DNA of 64,000 bases, taken from positions 62,001 to 126,000 of the forward strand of contig NZ_JAINVG010000004.1 of assembly GCF_020400725.1 (NCBI RefSeq), in the 5' to 3' direction. Positions 44,728-57,230 of this stretch are shown piece by piece (positions within the stretch are counted from its first letter, which is position 1; every line of letters begins with the position of its first letter). The position numbers and the translations under genes are program-made. The notes below the pieces were generated by a model, which saw only the letters and a program-made list of their open reading frames with translations, searched no databases and had not been told where the DNA came from. This DNA is from Streptomyces sp. NK15101 (lineage in GTDB: Bacteria > Actinomycetota > Actinomycetes > Streptomycetales > Streptomycetaceae).

Positions 44728-45891
44728 ATGGCTTACCTCGACCACGCCGCGACCACGCCCATGCTCCCCGAGGCGATCGAGGCGATGACCGCCCACCTCG
44801 CCGTCACGGGCAACGCCTCCTCCCTGCACGCCGCCGGACGGCGCGCCCGGCGGACCGTCGAGGAAGGACGCGAGACGCTCGCCGCCGCGCTCGGCGCGCG
44901 GCCGAGCGAGGTCGTCCTCACCTCCGGCGGCACGGAGGCGGACAACCTCGCCGTGAAGGGCCTGTACTGGGCCCGGCGCGACGCCGACCCCCGCCGCACC
45001 CGCGTCCTGGCCAGCCCGGTCGAGCACCACGCCGTCCTGGACGCCGTCGACTGGCTCGCCACCCACGAGGGCGCCCGGGTCGAGTACCTGCCCGTCGACC
45101 GCCACGGCCGCGTCCACCCGGACGCGCTCCGCGAGGCGATCGCCCGCGACCCCGAGTCCGTCGCGCTGGCCACCGTCATGTGGGCCAACAACGAGATCGG
45201 CACGATCATGCCGGTCCGCGAACTGGCCGACGCGGCCGCCGAGTTCGACGTCCCCCTGCACGCGGACGCCGTCCAGGCCGTGGGCCAGGTCCCGGTCGAC
45301 TTCGCCGCCTCGGGCCTCGCCGCGATGACCGTCTCCGGCCACAAGATCGGCGGCCCGTACGGCATCGGCGCCCTGCTCCTGGGCCGCGAGCACACCCCCG
45401 TGCCCGTCCTGCACGGCGGCGGTCAGGAGCGGCACGTCCGCTCGGGCACCCTCGACGTGCCCGCCGTCGCGGCCTTCGCCGTCGCCGCCCGGCTCGCCGC
45501 CGAGCGGCAGGCGGAGTTCGCGCGCGAGGTCGGCGCCTTGCGCGACGAACTCGTCGGCGCCGTCCGGGCGGTCGTGCCCGACGCGATCCTCGGCGGCGAC
45601 CCCGTCGACCGGCTCCCCGCCAACGCCCACTTCACCTTCCCCGGCTGTGAGGGCGACTCCCTGCTCCTGCTGCTCGACGCGGCCGGCATCGCCTGCTCCA
45701 CCGGCTCCGCCTGCACCGCCGGCATCGCCCAGCCCAGCCACGTCCTGCTCGCCACCGGCACCGATCCGGACCTGGCCCGGGGCACCCTGCGCTTCTCGCT
45801 CGGCCACACCTCGACCGAGGAGGACGTGGCGGCGGTCGCCGGGGCGATCGGCCCGGCGGTCGAGCGGGCCAGGACCGCCGGCCTCAGCTGA
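44728..45891 (+). CDS. Cysteine desulfurase (IscS/NifS-like)
   Basis: The 387-residue class V aminotransferase starts [19 protein letters not shown]. The pyridoxal-phosphate lysine lies in [14 protein letters not shown] and the catalytic cysteine in [20 protein letters not shown]. It moves sulfur from cysteine as a persulfide. The near neighbour mnmA suggests that tRNA thiolation is one of its uses, with Fe-S assembly also possible. The gene ends in an eight-base overlap with the convergent amidase gene. Confidence 0.94.
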   Translation: MAYLDHAATTPMLPEAIEAMTAHLAVTGNASSLHAAGRRARRTVEEGRETLAAALGARPSEVVLTSGGTEADNLAVKGLYWARRDADPRRTRVLASPVEHHAVLDAVDWLATHEGARVEYLPVDRHGRVHPDALREAIARDPESVALATVMWANNEIGTIMPVRELADAAAEFDVPLHADAVQAVGQVPVDFAASGLAAMTVSGHKIGGPYGIGALLLGREHTPVPVLHGGGQERHVRSGTLDVPAVAAFAVAARLAAERQAEFAREVGALRDELVGAVRAVVPDAILGGDPVDRLPANAHFTFPGCEGDSLLLLLDAAGIACSTGSACTAGIAQPSHVLLATGTDPDLARGTLRFSLGHTSTEEDVAAVAGAIGPAVERARTAGLS

Positions 45892-46576
45892 GCCGCGCGC
45901 GCTCCCGCTCCACCAGGGGCATGTACCGGTCCCAGTCCCAGTGCGGTCCGGGATCGGTGTGGTCGGTGCCCTCGACCTCGACGTGCCCGATGATGTGCTC
46001 CCGGTCCACGGGGATGCCGTACCGGGCGCATATGCCGGCCGTGAGCCGCGCCGAGCCCTCGTACATCGCCGCCGTGAAGTCCTGCGGCCGTTCGACGAAG
46101 CCCTCGTGCTCGATGCCGATGCTCCGCTCGTTCATGTCGCGGTTCCCGGCGTGGAAGGCCACGTCGAGCTCGCGGATCATCTGCGCCACATGGCCGTCCC
46201 TGCGGACCACGTAGTGCGCGGCGGCCCCGTGCCCCGGGTCCTTGAAGACCTTCAGCGCGGTCGCGTAACTGCCCTGGACGACGTGGATCACGACCCGGTC
46301 GATCGTGTAGTCGTCCGGCCGGTCGGCCCGCCGCCAGTTCGCCCGCGCCGCCGAGGTCCACTCGGCGCCCTTGTGGTCCAGCTCCCCCTCGACCCTCTTC
46401 TTCTCCATCCCCGGCAGGCGCCACCACAGGCGCCCCAGCTCGTCCCCGGCCAGCGCGACCGTGCCCACCGCGGCGGCCGCGCCGCCGATCAGCACGGCCC
46501 GCCGGCCCACCCGCCGCCTGTCCGGCCCGGTCCCCGCGCCGTTCGACTCGCTCCCCATGCCACGGAGAACGCTCAT
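45884..46576 (-). CDS. Tat-exported N-acetylmuramoyl-L-alanine amidase (amidase_2/PGRP)
   Basis: The roughly 230-residue protein has a twin-arginine signal ([27 protein letters not shown]) and an amidase_2 domain. The zinc ligands are likely His in [11 protein letters not shown], His near [21 protein letters not shown] and His in [11 protein letters not shown], ending [13 protein letters not shown]. It should cleave the amide between MurNAc and stem peptides outside the cell. ATG at 46576 or the adjoining GTG at 46579 is the start. It is convergent with the cysteine desulfurase and divergent from mnmA; its promoter must lie in the 40-bp gap or inside mnmA. Confidence 0.92.
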   Translation of the reverse strand: MSVLRGMGSESNGAGTGPDRRRVGRRAVLIGGAAAAVGTVALAGDELGRLWWRLPGMEKKRVEGELDHKGAEWTSAARANWRRADRPDDYTIDRVVIHVVQGSYATALKVFKDPGHGAAAHYVVRRDGHVAQMIRELDVAFHAGNRDMNERSIGIEHEGFVERPQDFTAAMYEGSARLTAGICARYGIPVDREHIIGHVEVEGTDHTDPGPHWDWDRYMPLVERERARLS

Positions 46577-46619
46577 CACCGCGACCGCGGTTCCCGGCGC
46601 CCCGTACCCTGGTAGGGCT

Positions 46620-47765
46620 ATGACTCAGACTCCGCCCCAGCGCCCCCACGCCCGCCCCCTCCGGGTACTTGCCGCCATGTCCGGCGGAGTGGACTCCGCC
46701 GTCGCCGCCGCCCGCGCGGCCGAAGCCGGTCACGACGTCACCGGCGTGCACCTGGCCCTCTCCGCGAACCCGCAGTCCTTCCGCACCGGAGCGCGCGGCT
46801 GCTGCACGATCGAGGACTCGCGCGACGCACGCCGGGCGGCCGACGTCATCGGCATCCCCTTCTACGTGTGGGACCTCGCCGAGCGGTTCCGCGAGGACGT
46901 CGTCGACGACTTCGTCGCGGAGTACGAGGCGGGCCGCACCCCCAACCCGTGCCTGCGCTGCAACGAGAAGATCAAGTTCGCGGCGCTCCTCGACAAGGCG
47001 CTCGCCCTCGGCTTCGACGCTGTCTGCACCGGGCACTACGCCACCGTCGTCCTGAACGAGGACGGCACCCGCGAGCTGCACCGGGCCTCCGACATGGCCA
47101 AGGACCAGTCGTACGTCCTCGGCGTGCTCGACGAGAAGCAGCTGGCGCACGCGATGTTCCCGCTCGGCGACACCCTCACCACCAAGGACGAGATCCGGGC
47201 GGAGGCCGAGCGGCGCGGCCTCGCGGTCGCGAAGAAGCCCGACAGCCACGACATCTGCTTCATCGCCGACGGCGACACCCAGGGCTTCCTCGCCGCCCGC
47301 CTGGGCAAGGCGGAGGGCGACATCGTCGACGAGACCGGGACGAAGGTCGGCACCCACGAGGGCGCGTACGGCTTCACCATCGGCCAGCGCAAGGGCCTGC
47401 GAATCGGCCACCCGGCCCCGGACGGCAAGCCCCGCTACGTCCTCGACATCTCGCCCGTGAACAACACGGTCACCGTCGGCCCCGCCGAGGCCCTCGACGT
47501 CACCGCCCTCACCGCGATCAAGCCCCGCTGGTGCGGCACCGCCCCCGAGGGGCCCGGCCGCTACACCGCCCAGCTCCGCGCCCACGGCGGCGAGACGCCG
47601 GTGAGCGCGGCGATGGAGGACGGCGAGCTGAAGGTCGCCTTCGACGAGCCGGTCCGCGGCGTCGCCCCCGGCCAGGCGATCGTCCTGTACGACGGCACGC
47701 GCGTGGTCGGCTCGGCGACGATCGCGACGACCACGCGGCGTACGACCGCACCGGCCACCGCCTAG
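46620..47765 (+). CDS. mnmA: tRNA-specific 2-thiouridylase
   Basis: The 381-residue protein has the PP-loop [14 protein letters not shown], the cysteine pair for sulfur transfer ([12 protein letters not shown] and DICFIADGD) and FTIGQRKGL. MnmA installs the 2-thio group of the wobble uridine in tRNAs for Glu, Gln and Lys, using persulfide from a cysteine desulfurase such as the product of 44728. The ATG at 46620 directly follows GGTAGGG; TACCCT at 46605-46610 could be a -10 giving a nearly leaderless message. Confidence 0.96.
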   Translation: MTQTPPQRPHARPLRVLAAMSGGVDSAVAAARAAEAGHDVTGVHLALSANPQSFRTGARGCCTIEDSRDARRAADVIGIPFYVWDLAERFREDVVDDFVAEYEAGRTPNPCLRCNEKIKFAALLDKALALGFDAVCTGHYATVVLNEDGTRELHRASDMAKDQSYVLGVLDEKQLAHAMFPLGDTLTTKDEIRAEAERRGLAVAKKPDSHDICFIADGDTQGFLAARLGKAEGDIVDETGTKVGTHEGAYGFTIGQRKGLRIGHPAPDGKPRYVLDISPVNNTVTVGPAEALDVTALTAIKPRWCGTAPEGPGRYTAQLRAHGGETPVSAAMEDGELKVAFDEPVRGVAPGQAIVLYDGTRVVGSATIATTTRRTTAPATA

Positions 47766-47768
47766 GTT

Positions 47769-47802
47769 CTGTCGTCGCGGGCAGGCGGCGGTCCGACGAC
47801 AG
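47769..47802. terminator. Hairpin between mnmA and the convergent hydrolase-like gene
   Basis: CTGTCGTCG (47769-47777) pairs with CGACGACAG (47794-47802) in the 55-bp gap between convergent genes; a bidirectional terminator is likely. Confidence 0.55.
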
Positions 47803-47820
47803 GGCCCAGGACCTGCCGCC

Positions 47821-48405
47821 TCAGGCCGGCTCGTCGAGGAACTCCTCCAGGACCGGCGCCAGGACGTGCGGGGCCGGCTCGTGGGTCTGGCCCGTGAGGG
47901 TGCGGTGTCGGGCCCGGGGGAGCGCCGCCGCCAGGGCGCGCGCCGCGCCCCGCGTCACCGCCGGGCTCGCGCCCCCGTCGACGACGAGCACGCGCGCGTG
48001 GACCGCCGGCACGAGCCCGGCCGTGTACGGCGGCTCGTACACCGACACCGCGCCCACCGGGAGCCCGGCCGCCGCCCCCGCCAGCGCGAGGGCCCCGCCC
48101 GTCTCCGTGCCGTGCACGGCCGCCCCCGGCCCCGCCGCCTCCAGGACGGCCGCCAGGTCCTCGATCTCCCGCTCCACCGCGACGGCGCTCCGCCGCTCGT
48201 ACGTCAGGACGGAGAAGCGCCGGGCGAGCAGTCCCGCGAGCGCCCGCCCGCCCCCGTCCGCGCCGTCCACCAGCACGACGGCCCCCCTCCCGTCCCCGTA
48301 CCGCTCGTACGCGATCTCCGTACCGTCCCGCGACACGACCCGGCCCCGGACCCCGCTCGGCTTGGTGCTCACCTCGTCCATGGCAGGGCAGACCGGAGCC
48401 GTCAC
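47821..48405 (-). CDS. Shortened alpha/beta-hydrolase-like protein, nucleophile serine replaced
   Basis: The protein of up to 194 residues matches the start and end of Streptomyces alpha/beta hydrolases of about 255 residues (VVSRDGTEIAYERYG, VEREIEDLAAVLEAAG, VYEPPY, LEEFL), but the RRGRGES segment and the cap region are missing. The nucleophile elbow reads GTETGG instead of GxSxGG, so Thr replaces Ser. The final His is kept (QTHEPAPHVL). It may be inactive or decaying, although the frame is intact. The start is uncertain: GTG 48405, ATG 48381 or GTG 48372. Confidence 0.65.
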   Translation of the reverse strand: MTAPVCPAMDEVSTKPSGVRGRVVSRDGTEIAYERYGDGRGAVVLVDGADGGGRALAGLLARRFSVLTYERRSAVAVEREIEDLAAVLEAAGPGAAVHGTETGGALALAGAAAGLPVGAVSVYEPPYTAGLVPAVHARVLVVDGGASPAVTRGAARALAAALPRARHRTLTGQTHEPAPHVLAPVLEEFLDEPA

Positions 48406-48458
48406 GGGAACTCATCGCCGCCCGCCGGACTTTTTCGCGGCGCCTTACGGTGGAGCCC

Positions 48459-48998
48459 ATGAACATCTGCGTCTTCCTCTCGGCCGCCGACCTCGACGAG
48501 CGGTACACGGCCCCGGCCCGCGAGTTCGCCACGCTCCTCGGCAAGTCCGGCCACACCCTCGTCTGGGGCGGCTCCGACACCGGCCTGATGAAGGTCGTCG
48601 CGGACGGGGTCCAGGAGGCGGGCGGCCGGCTCGTCGGCGTCTCCGTCGACTTCCTCGCCCACAAGGCCCGCCCGAACGCCGACCAGATGGTCGTCGCCGG
48701 GGACCTGGCCGAGCGCAAGGCGCTGCTCCTCGCCAAGTCCGACGCCGTCGTGGTCATGGTCGGCGGCACGGGCACCCTCGACGAGGCCACCGAGATCCTG
48801 GAGCTGAAGAAGCACGGCAAGCACTCCAAGCCGGTCGTCCTCCTCAACACCGCCGGCTTCTACGACGGCCTCAAGGCCCAGTTCCGCCGCATGGAGGACG
48901 AGGGCTTCCTCCCGCTCCCCCTCGCCGACCTCGCCTTCTTCGCGGACGACGGTCCGACGGCCCTCGCCCACCTGGAGGCCGGGATCGGCTCCCGCTGA
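48459..48998 (+). CDS. LOG-family Rossmann-fold protein (TIGR00730-like)
   Basis: The 179-residue protein starts with a Rossmann strand (NICVFLSAADLDERY), has LVWGGSDTGLMKVVADG and the motif VGGTGTLDEATEILELKK, which corresponds to PGGxGTxxE of LOG phosphoribohydrolases (Val for Pro here). Such enzymes release bases from nucleoside 5'-monophosphates, and some were long misnamed lysine decarboxylases. ATG at 48459 has GGTGGAG directly upstream; an in-frame GTG at 48450 would overlap that ribosome site. It is followed by the SDR gene after seven bases. Confidence 0.85.
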   Translation: MNICVFLSAADLDERYTAPAREFATLLGKSGHTLVWGGSDTGLMKVVADGVQEAGGRLVGVSVDFLAHKARPNADQMVVAGDLAERKALLLAKSDAVVVMVGGTGTLDEATEILELKKHGKHSKPVVLLNTAGFYDGLKAQFRRMEDEGFLPLPLADLAFFADDGPTALAHLEAGIGSR

Positions 48999-49005
48999 TG
49001 CGAGC

Positions 49006-49704
49006 ATGGTGCCCATGGCTACACATGTGATCACCGGAGCGGGTTCCGGCATCGGCGCGGCCGTCGCGCGCCGCCTCCACGCGCGCGGGGACGAGCTCGT
49101 GCTCCACGCGCGCGACGCGGGGCGGGCCAAGGAGCTCGCCGCGCAGTTCCCCGGCGCGCGCACGCTCGTCGGGGACCTGGCCGACCCGGACCGGCTTTCC
49201 TGGGCCTTCTCGCACCAGAGCCTGCCCGACCGGGTGGACGGCCTGCTGCACATCGCGGGGGTCGTCGACCTCGGGCCGGTCGGGGAGCTGACCCCGAAGA
49301 CCTGGCACCACCAGCTGAACGTCAACCTGGTCGCCCCGGCCGAGCTGACCCGCCACTTCCTGCCGCAGCTGCGGGTCTCCCAGGGGCACGTCGTCTTCGT
49401 GAACTCGGGCGCCGGCCTCAACGCGCACGCGGAGTGGGGCGCGTACGCCGCCTCCAAGCACGGCCTCAAGGCCCTCGCGGACTCCCTGCGCCACGAGGAG
49501 CACGCCAACGGGGTGCGGGTGACCTCGGTCTACCCGGGCCGCACCGCCAGCCCCATGCAGGCGAAGGTCCACCGGCAGGAGGGCAAGGAGTACGACCCGT
49601 CGAAGTGGATCGACCCCGAGTCCGTCGCGACGGCGATCCTCACCGCGATCGACCTGCCGCGCGACGCGGAGATCAACGACCTGACCGTGCGTCCGGGGCG
49701 ATAG
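49006..49704 (+). CDS. Short-chain dehydrogenase/reductase
   Basis: The 232-residue classical SDR has the cofactor motif VITGAGSGIGAAVARRL, the structural IAG after the fourth strand (LLHIAGVVDLGP), the catalytic serine in VFVNSGAG and YAASKHG with catalytic Tyr and Lys. Arg after the second strand (LHARDAGRAK) suggests NADP(H). It is probably co-transcribed with the LOG-family gene before it (gap seven bases) and the MetE-like gene after it (gap two bases). Substrate unknown. An ATG at 49015 is an equally plausible start. Confidence 0.9.
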   Translation: MVPMATHVITGAGSGIGAAVARRLHARGDELVLHARDAGRAKELAAQFPGARTLVGDLADPDRLSWAFSHQSLPDRVDGLLHIAGVVDLGPVGELTPKTWHHQLNVNLVAPAELTRHFLPQLRVSQGHVVFVNSGAGLNAHAEWGAYAASKHGLKALADSLRHEEHANGVRVTSVYPGRTASPMQAKVHRQEGKEYDPSKWIDPESVATAILTAIDLPRDAEINDLTVRPGR

Positions 49705-49706
49705 GC

Positions 49707-50705
49707 ATGGACGAGACCAAGCTCTGGGGCCCGGCCACCGGTGTCGGGTCCCTGCCCGGCGGCGACGCGCGCGAGGCGGCGAAGACGGCCACCGGATCGT
49801 TCGAGGACTTCCCGTTCCTCGCGGAACTGCCCTCGCGCGGGCCCGGCGCCGACATGATCGGCCGGACGACCGGGATGCTCGTCGACCTGTACGCGCACGT
49901 GGAGCCGAGCGGCTGGCGGATCAGCGACCGGCCCGGCCGCGACACCAAGCGGGCCCGTTCCTGGCTCGGCGAGGACCTGGACGCCCTGGAGGAGTTCACC
50001 CAGGGGTACGAGGGTCCGCTCAAGGTCCAGGCCGTGGGCCCGTGGACGCTCGCCGCGGCCCTGGAGCTGCGCGGCGGCGAGGCCGCCCTCGGCGACGCCG
50101 GCGCCTGCCGCGACCTGGCGGCGTCCCTCGCGGAGGGGCTGCGCGAGCACCTCGCGGAGGTCGCCAAGCGGGTGCCGGGGGCGCGGATCGTGCTCCAGCT
50201 CGACGAGCCCTCGCTCACCGCCGTGCTGCGCGGGCAGATCCGCACCGCCAGCGGCTACCGCACCCACCGGGCCGTGGACCGGCAGGTGGTGGAGAGCGCC
50301 CTGCGGGACGTGACGGCCGTCCACGGCGGCCCGGTGGTCGTCCACTCCTGCGCGCCCGACGTGCCGTTCGCACTGCTGCGCCGCGCCGGGGCGGCGGGCA
50401 TCTCGTTCGACTTCTCGCTCCTCACCGAACGTGACGAGGAGGCGATCGGCGAGGCCGTGGAGGCGGGGACGAAGCTCTTCGCCGGTGTGGTGCCGTCCAC
50501 CGACACGGCATTGTCGGACCCGGGAGGTAGCGTCATGGGTGTCAGGACGCTGTGGCGCAGGCTGGGGCTGAATCCGGGGACTCTGGCGGAGTCGGTCGTG
50601 GTCACGCCCTCGTGCGGCCTCGCGGGCGCGTCGCCCGCCTATGCCCGGGCGGCGCTCGCCCACTGCGTCAGAGCGGCACGGTCGCTCGCGGACAACCCTG
50701 AGTAA
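49707..50705 (+). CDS. Short MetE-like (cobalamin-independent methionine synthase C-terminal type) protein
   Basis: The 332-residue protein corresponds only to the C-terminal catalytic barrel of MetE (full enzyme about 760). It starts ATGVGSLPGG and has ARIVLQLDEPSLTAVL. The zinc ligands are likely His and Cys in VVVHSCAPDVPF and Cys in TPSCGLAGAS. Core-MetE proteins of this size use methyl donors other than methyl-tetrahydrofolate-polyglutamate, including methylcobalamin in archaea; the donor here is unknown. It begins two bases after the SDR stop and ends 15 bases before ligA, suggesting one transcript. Confidence 0.85.
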   Translation: MDETKLWGPATGVGSLPGGDAREAAKTATGSFEDFPFLAELPSRGPGADMIGRTTGMLVDLYAHVEPSGWRISDRPGRDTKRARSWLGEDLDALEEFTQGYEGPLKVQAVGPWTLAAALELRGGEAALGDAGACRDLAASLAEGLREHLAEVAKRVPGARIVLQLDEPSLTAVLRGQIRTASGYRTHRAVDRQVVESALRDVTAVHGGPVVVHSCAPDVPFALLRRAGAAGISFDFSLLTERDEEAIGEAVEAGTKLFAGVVPSTDTALSDPGGSVMGVRTLWRRLGLNPGTLAESVVVTPSCGLAGASPAYARAALAHCVRAARSLADNPE

Positions 50706-52901
<2,196 letters not shown>

Positions 52902-53218
52902 CCCGCCGGAGGACCGCGGAAGCTCACCCGTTCGGCGCATACCAGATCGTTAGGGGTGGCCTGGTCGCATTCGGGCAAGAGAGGGAGAGCGCTGCCCGTC
53001 GGAGCCCTCGGCGGCCTACTGTGGTGACCGTGCGTCCAGTCCTGCACGCCCGCGCGAGGGCTCTGCCGGGCATGGCGTCAGGACATCGGCCCCGTGGTAC
53101 CAGGAGCGGCCGCCCGACAGCGGCCGCACGCCGGACGACGTACGGCCGGACGACGGACGGCCGCGTCACCGCGGCCCATCGCACACCGACGGCACCGCCG
53201 CCTGTGAGAGGGACGGGA
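52902..53218. other. 317-bp gap before rmdB
   Basis: An open frame in the rmdB phase crosses this gap from ligA's stop, but it is Arg/Ala/Thr-rich with no domain and I do not call it coding. It contains short repeats of GGACGACG and ACGGCCGG near 53130-53165. The rmdB promoter is probably here but no -10/-35 pair stood out. Confidence 0.4.
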
Positions 53219-55333
53219 ATGGAACCGACCGAGAGCGCCGCCCCGGTCCCACGGCCGCACGGCCGTGTGGTCCCCCTGGGCTTCCCCTCCCGGCTGCCCG
53301 CAGCCGTGGTGGGCATCGCCGCCGTCGTGCTCGCCGCCGGGCTCCAGCGAGCCCTGAGCGGCGGCCGGGGACTCTTCCCCGGCGGCGTCGCCGGCTGGTC
53401 CCTGGCCGTCCTCACCGGCCTCATCGTCGGCCACCTGGTCGCCCTCGGCCGGGACCGCTGGTGGGGCGGCACCGGCTCCGGCGCCGCCCTCACCCTCGCC
53501 GTCCTCCTGCTCTACGGCTGGGTGCCCGCCGGACTCGTCTCGCTGACCGTCGTCACCCTGGTCGGCGTCGCCCGCCGCCACCGCTGGCGCCAGGGCCTGC
53601 TGCACGGCGCCGCCGACGTCCTCGGCGTCGGCGCCGCCGCCCTCGTCCTCGCCCTCTTCGGAGACGTACCGACCGTCGAACAGCCCTGGCAGCCCCTCGA
53701 CTGGACGATCGGGGACCTCCCGGAAGCCGTCCTCGCCGCCGGCGCCTACCTGGTGGTCACCCGCCTCCTCCTGTGGTACACGCTCGCCCCCCCGGGCCGC
53801 GGACTGCCCACCATCGCCCGCTCCGCCCTCCTCCGGCAGGGCCTCGTCGCCGTCGCCCTGCTCGGCATCGCCCCCCTCATCTGCGTCGTCGCCGCCACCC
53901 GGCCGGTCCTCCTGCCGCTCTTCGCCGTCCCCCTCATCGCCCTCGACTCCACCCTCTGGATCGCCCGCGCCCGCGCCGAGGAACAGCTCCGCGACCCGCT
54001 CACCGGGCTCCCCAACCGCCAGTGGCTCCTGGAGCGGGCCTGGACCGCCCTGGAGGAGGCCGAGGGTCAGGGAGCCCGCGCCGCCCTCGTCCTGATCGAC
54101 CTGGACCGCTTCCGCTCGGTCAACGACACCCTCGGGCACCTCGCCGGCGACCGGCTGCTCCTCCAGATCGCCGAGCGGCTCCGCCTCGCCCTGCCCCGCG
54201 GCGCCGAGGCCGCCCGGCTCGGCGGCGACGAGTTCGCCGTCCTGCTGCCCACCGCCGACTCCACCACCAGCGCCCAGCGCGTCGCCCGCCACCTCGTCGC
54301 CGAGCTCTCCTCCCCGCTCGACCTCGACGGCCTCACCCTCGTCCTGGAGGCCAGCGCCGGCGTCGCCGTCTTCCCCGACCACGCCCTCGACGCCGAGGGC
54401 CTGCTGCGCCGCGCCGACGTCGCCATGTACCAGGCCAAGCGCGACCGCACCGGCGTCGAGGTCTACGAGTCCAAGCGCGACTCCAACACCCCCGACCGCC
54501 TCGGCCTGCTCGGCGACCTCCGCCGCGCCCTCGACGCCGGCGAGGTCGAACTCCACTACCAGCCCAAGGTCCGCTTCGACGGCCAGGTCGCCGGCCTGGA
54601 GGCGCTGGTCCGCTGGGTCCACCCCGAGCGCGGAAAGGTCCCGCCGGACGAGTTCATCGCCATCGCCGAGTCCTCCGGCCTGATGCCGCACCTCACCGAG
54701 TACGTCCTGGAGACCGCGCTCGCCCAGGTCGCCCGCTGGCGCGCCCAGAACCTCAACGTCCCGGTCGCCGTCAACGTCTCGCCGCGCGACGTCCACACCC
54801 CCGGCTTCGCCGGCGCCGTCGCCGCCCGCCTCGCCCGCCACGGCGTCCCGGCCGGCGCCCTCCAGCTGGAGATAACGGAGCACGTGCTCCTGGAGGACCC
54901 CCAGCGGGCCGCCGACACGCTGAACGGCCTCACCGGCCACGGCGTCAAGATGTCCCTCGACGACTTCGGCACCGGCTACTCCTCCCTCGTCCACCTCCGC
55001 CGGCTGCCCGTCAGCGAACTGAAGATCGACCGCTCCTTCGTGGCCCGGCTCGCCGTCGACACCGAGGACGCCGAGATCGTCCGCTGCACCGTCGACCTCG
55101 CCCACTCCCTCGGCCTCCTCGTCGTCGCCGAGGGCGTCGAGGACGACGAGACCTGGGAGCGCCTGCGCGACCTGGGCTGCGACGCCGTCCAGGGCTGGCT
55201 GGTCGCCGCCGCGATGCCGCCCGGCGAGGCCACCGCCTGGCTCCTGGCCCGCGGCGAGCACGGCTGGCGCCGCCCCGCCGACATCGCCGCCCAGGTCGAC
55301 CTGGACCACCCGTCGGGCCAGGTCGTGCAGTGA
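53219..55333 (+). CDS. rmdB: Membrane-bound cyclic-di-GMP enzyme, GGDEF-EAL (RmdB-like)
   Basis: The 704-residue protein has about six N-terminal membrane helices (residues 20-245), a GGDEF domain with intact GGDEF at about 335-339, and an EAL domain starting with EALVRW near 461. The EAL metal and catalytic residues are present: [35 protein letters not shown]. It could both make and break cyclic-di-GMP. In S. coelicolor, as I recall, RmdA and RmdB are such proteins and mainly degrade the signal during development; the ligA neighbour fits rmdB. ATG at 53219 has GAGAGGGA upstream. Confidence 0.88.
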   Translation: MEPTESAAPVPRPHGRVVPLGFPSRLPAAVVGIAAVVLAAGLQRALSGGRGLFPGGVAGWSLAVLTGLIVGHLVALGRDRWWGGTGSGAALTLAVLLLYGWVPAGLVSLTVVTLVGVARRHRWRQGLLHGAADVLGVGAAALVLALFGDVPTVEQPWQPLDWTIGDLPEAVLAAGAYLVVTRLLLWYTLAPPGRGLPTIARSALLRQGLVAVALLGIAPLICVVAATRPVLLPLFAVPLIALDSTLWIARARAEEQLRDPLTGLPNRQWLLERAWTALEEAEGQGARAALVLIDLDRFRSVNDTLGHLAGDRLLLQIAERLRLALPRGAEAARLGGDEFAVLLPTADSTTSAQRVARHLVAELSSPLDLDGLTLVLEASAGVAVFPDHALDAEGLLRRADVAMYQAKRDRTGVEVYESKRDSNTPDRLGLLGDLRRALDAGEVELHYQPKVRFDGQVAGLEALVRWVHPERGKVPPDEFIAIAESSGLMPHLTEYVLETALAQVARWRAQNLNVPVAVNVSPRDVHTPGFAGAVAARLARHGVPAGALQLEITEHVLLEDPQRAADTLNGLTGHGVKMSLDDFGTGYSSLVHLRRLPVSELKIDRSFVARLAVDTEDAEIVRCTVDLAHSLGLLVVAEGVEDDETWERLRDLGCDAVQGWLVAAAMPPGEATAWLLARGEHGWRRPADIAAQVDLDHPSGQVVQ

Positions 55334-55427
55334 GCCCGCCCCTCCCGGGGCAAACCGTTTCACGGGCAGCGGCACCGGCCCCATAGGATTGGGCCAACAC
55401 CATCAAACTCACCCCGTGAGGATCCGC

Positions 55428-55724
55428 ATGCCTGGCATCACGCGCGAGGAGGTCGCCCACCTCGCACGGCTGGCGCGTCTGGAGCTGAAGGGCGAAGAAC
55501 TCGATCACTTCGCCGGCCAGCTCGACGACATCATCGGCGCGGTCGCCCGCGTCTCCGAGGTCGCCGACCAAGACGTACCGCCGACCTCCCACCCGCTGCC
55601 GCTGACCAATGTCATGCGCGCGGACGAGGTCCGTCCGTCGCTCACCCCCGAGCAGGCGCTCTCCGGCGCCCCGGCCCAGGAGCAGCAGCGTTTCAAGGTG
55701 CCGCAGATCCTGGGGGAGGACTAA
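55428..55724 (+). CDS. gatC: Asp-tRNA(Asn)/Glu-tRNA(Gln) amidotransferase subunit C
   Basis: The 98-residue protein starts [19 protein letters not shown] and ends with [15 protein letters not shown] ... [11 protein letters not shown], the standard GatC pattern. GatC braces the GatA-GatB complex. ATG at 55428 has GTGAGGA five bases upstream. It is the first gene of gatC-gatA-orf-gatB, six bases before gatA. Confidence 0.96.
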   Translation: MPGITREEVAHLARLARLELKGEELDHFAGQLDDIIGAVARVSEVADQDVPPTSHPLPLTNVMRADEVRPSLTPEQALSGAPAQEQQRFKVPQILGED

Positions 55725-55730
55725 GAAGTC

Positions 55731-57230
55731 ATGACGGACAACACCATCATCAAGCTCACCGCGGCCGAGATCGCCGGGAAGATCGCCGCCGGCGAGCTCA
55801 CCGCCGTCGAGGTCACCGAGGCCCACCTCGCCCGCATCGAGGCCGTCGACGAGAAGGTCCACGCCTTCCTGCACGTCGACCGCGAGGGCGCCCTCGCCCA
55901 GGCCCGTGCCGTCGACGAGAAGCGCGCCCGCGGCGAGAAGCTCGGCCCGCTCGCCGGCGTGCCGCTCGCGCTCAAGGACATCTTCACCACCGTCGGCATG
56001 CCGACCACCGTGGGCTCGAAGATCCTGGAGGGCTGGATCCCGCCGTACGACGCGACCCTGGTCAAGAACCTCAAGGCCGCCGACGTCGTCATCCTCGGCA
56101 AGACCAACATGGACGAGTTCGCGATGGGCTCCTCCACGGAGAACAGCGCGTACGGCCCGACGGGCAACCCCTGGGACCTGACCCGGATCCCCGGCGGCTC
56201 CGGCGGCGGCTCCTCGGCCGCCCTCGCCGCGTACGAGGCCCCGCTCGCCATCGGCACGGACACCGGCGGCTCCATCCGCCAGCCCGCCGCCGTCACCGGC
56301 ACCGTCGGCGTCAAGCCGACCTACGGCGGCGTCTCCCGCTACGGCATGGTGGCCTTCTCGTCCTCCCTGGACCAGGGCGGCCCCTGTGCCCGCACGGTCC
56401 TGGACGCGGCCCTCCTCCACGAGGCGATCGCCGGGCACGACCCGCTCGACTCGACCTCCATCGACGCCCCGGTCCCGCCGGTCGTCGAGGCCGCGCGCAA
56501 CGGTTCGGTCGCGGGCATGCGCGTCGGCGTCGTCAAGCAGTTCCGCGGCGAGGGCTACCAGGCCGGCGTCGTGCAGCGCTTCGACGAGTCCGTCGAGCTG
56601 CTCAAGTCGCTGGGCGCCGAGATCGTCGAGTTGGACTGCCCGACCTTCGACCTCGCCCTTTCGGCGTACTACCTGATCGCGCCGTCCGAGTGCTCCTCCA
56701 ACCTGGCCCGCTTCGACGCCATGCGCTACGGCCTGCGGGTCGGCGACGACGGCACGCGGTCCGCCGAGGACGTCACCGCCCTCACCCGTGAGGCCGGCTT
56801 CGGCGACGAGGTCAAGCGCCGCATCATCCTCGGTACGTACGCGCTGAGCTCCGGCTACTACGACGCGTACTACGGCTCGGCGCAGAAGGTCCGCACCCTC
56901 ATCACCCGCGAGTTCGAGAAGGCCTTCGAGGAGGTGGACGTCATCGTCTCCCCGACGACCCCCACCACCGCCTTCGCGATCGGCGAGCGCGCCGACGACC
57001 CGATGGCGATGTACCTCGCGGACCTGTGCACCATCCCGACCAACCTGGCCGGCAACGCCGCCATGTCGCTCCCCTGCGGCCTCGCCCCCGAGGACGGTCT
57101 GCCGGTCGGTCTGCAGATCATCGCCCCCGCCATGAAGGACGACCGGCTCTACAAGGTCGGCGCCGCCGTCGAGGCCGCCTTCGTGGAAAAGTGGGGTCAC
57201 CCGCTGCTCGAGGAGGCTCCGTCGCTGTGA
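55731..57230 (+). CDS. gatA: Asp-tRNA(Asn)/Glu-tRNA(Gln) amidotransferase subunit A
   Basis: The 499-residue amidase-signature protein has the catalytic Lys in [10 protein letters not shown], the cis-Ser and nucleophile Ser in [15 protein letters not shown] and [12 protein letters not shown], and the C-terminal [13 protein letters not shown]. It releases ammonia from glutamine for transfer to tRNA-bound Glu or Asp on GatB. Its TGA overlaps the GTG of the small membrane protein gene that follows. Confidence 0.97.
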   Translation: MTDNTIIKLTAAEIAGKIAAGELTAVEVTEAHLARIEAVDEKVHAFLHVDREGALAQARAVDEKRARGEKLGPLAGVPLALKDIFTTVGMPTTVGSKILEGWIPPYDATLVKNLKAADVVILGKTNMDEFAMGSSTENSAYGPTGNPWDLTRIPGGSGGGSSAALAAYEAPLAIGTDTGGSIRQPAAVTGTVGVKPTYGGVSRYGMVAFSSSLDQGGPCARTVLDAALLHEAIAGHDPLDSTSIDAPVPPVVEAARNGSVAGMRVGVVKQFRGEGYQAGVVQRFDESVELLKSLGAEIVELDCPTFDLALSAYYLIAPSECSSNLARFDAMRYGLRVGDDGTRSAEDVTALTREAGFGDEVKRRIILGTYALSSGYYDAYYGSAQKVRTLITREFEKAFEEVDVIVSPTTPTTAFAIGERADDPMAMYLADLCTIPTNLAGNAAMSLPCGLAPEDGLPVGLQIIAPAMKDDRLYKVGAAVEAAFVEKWGHPLLEEAPSL

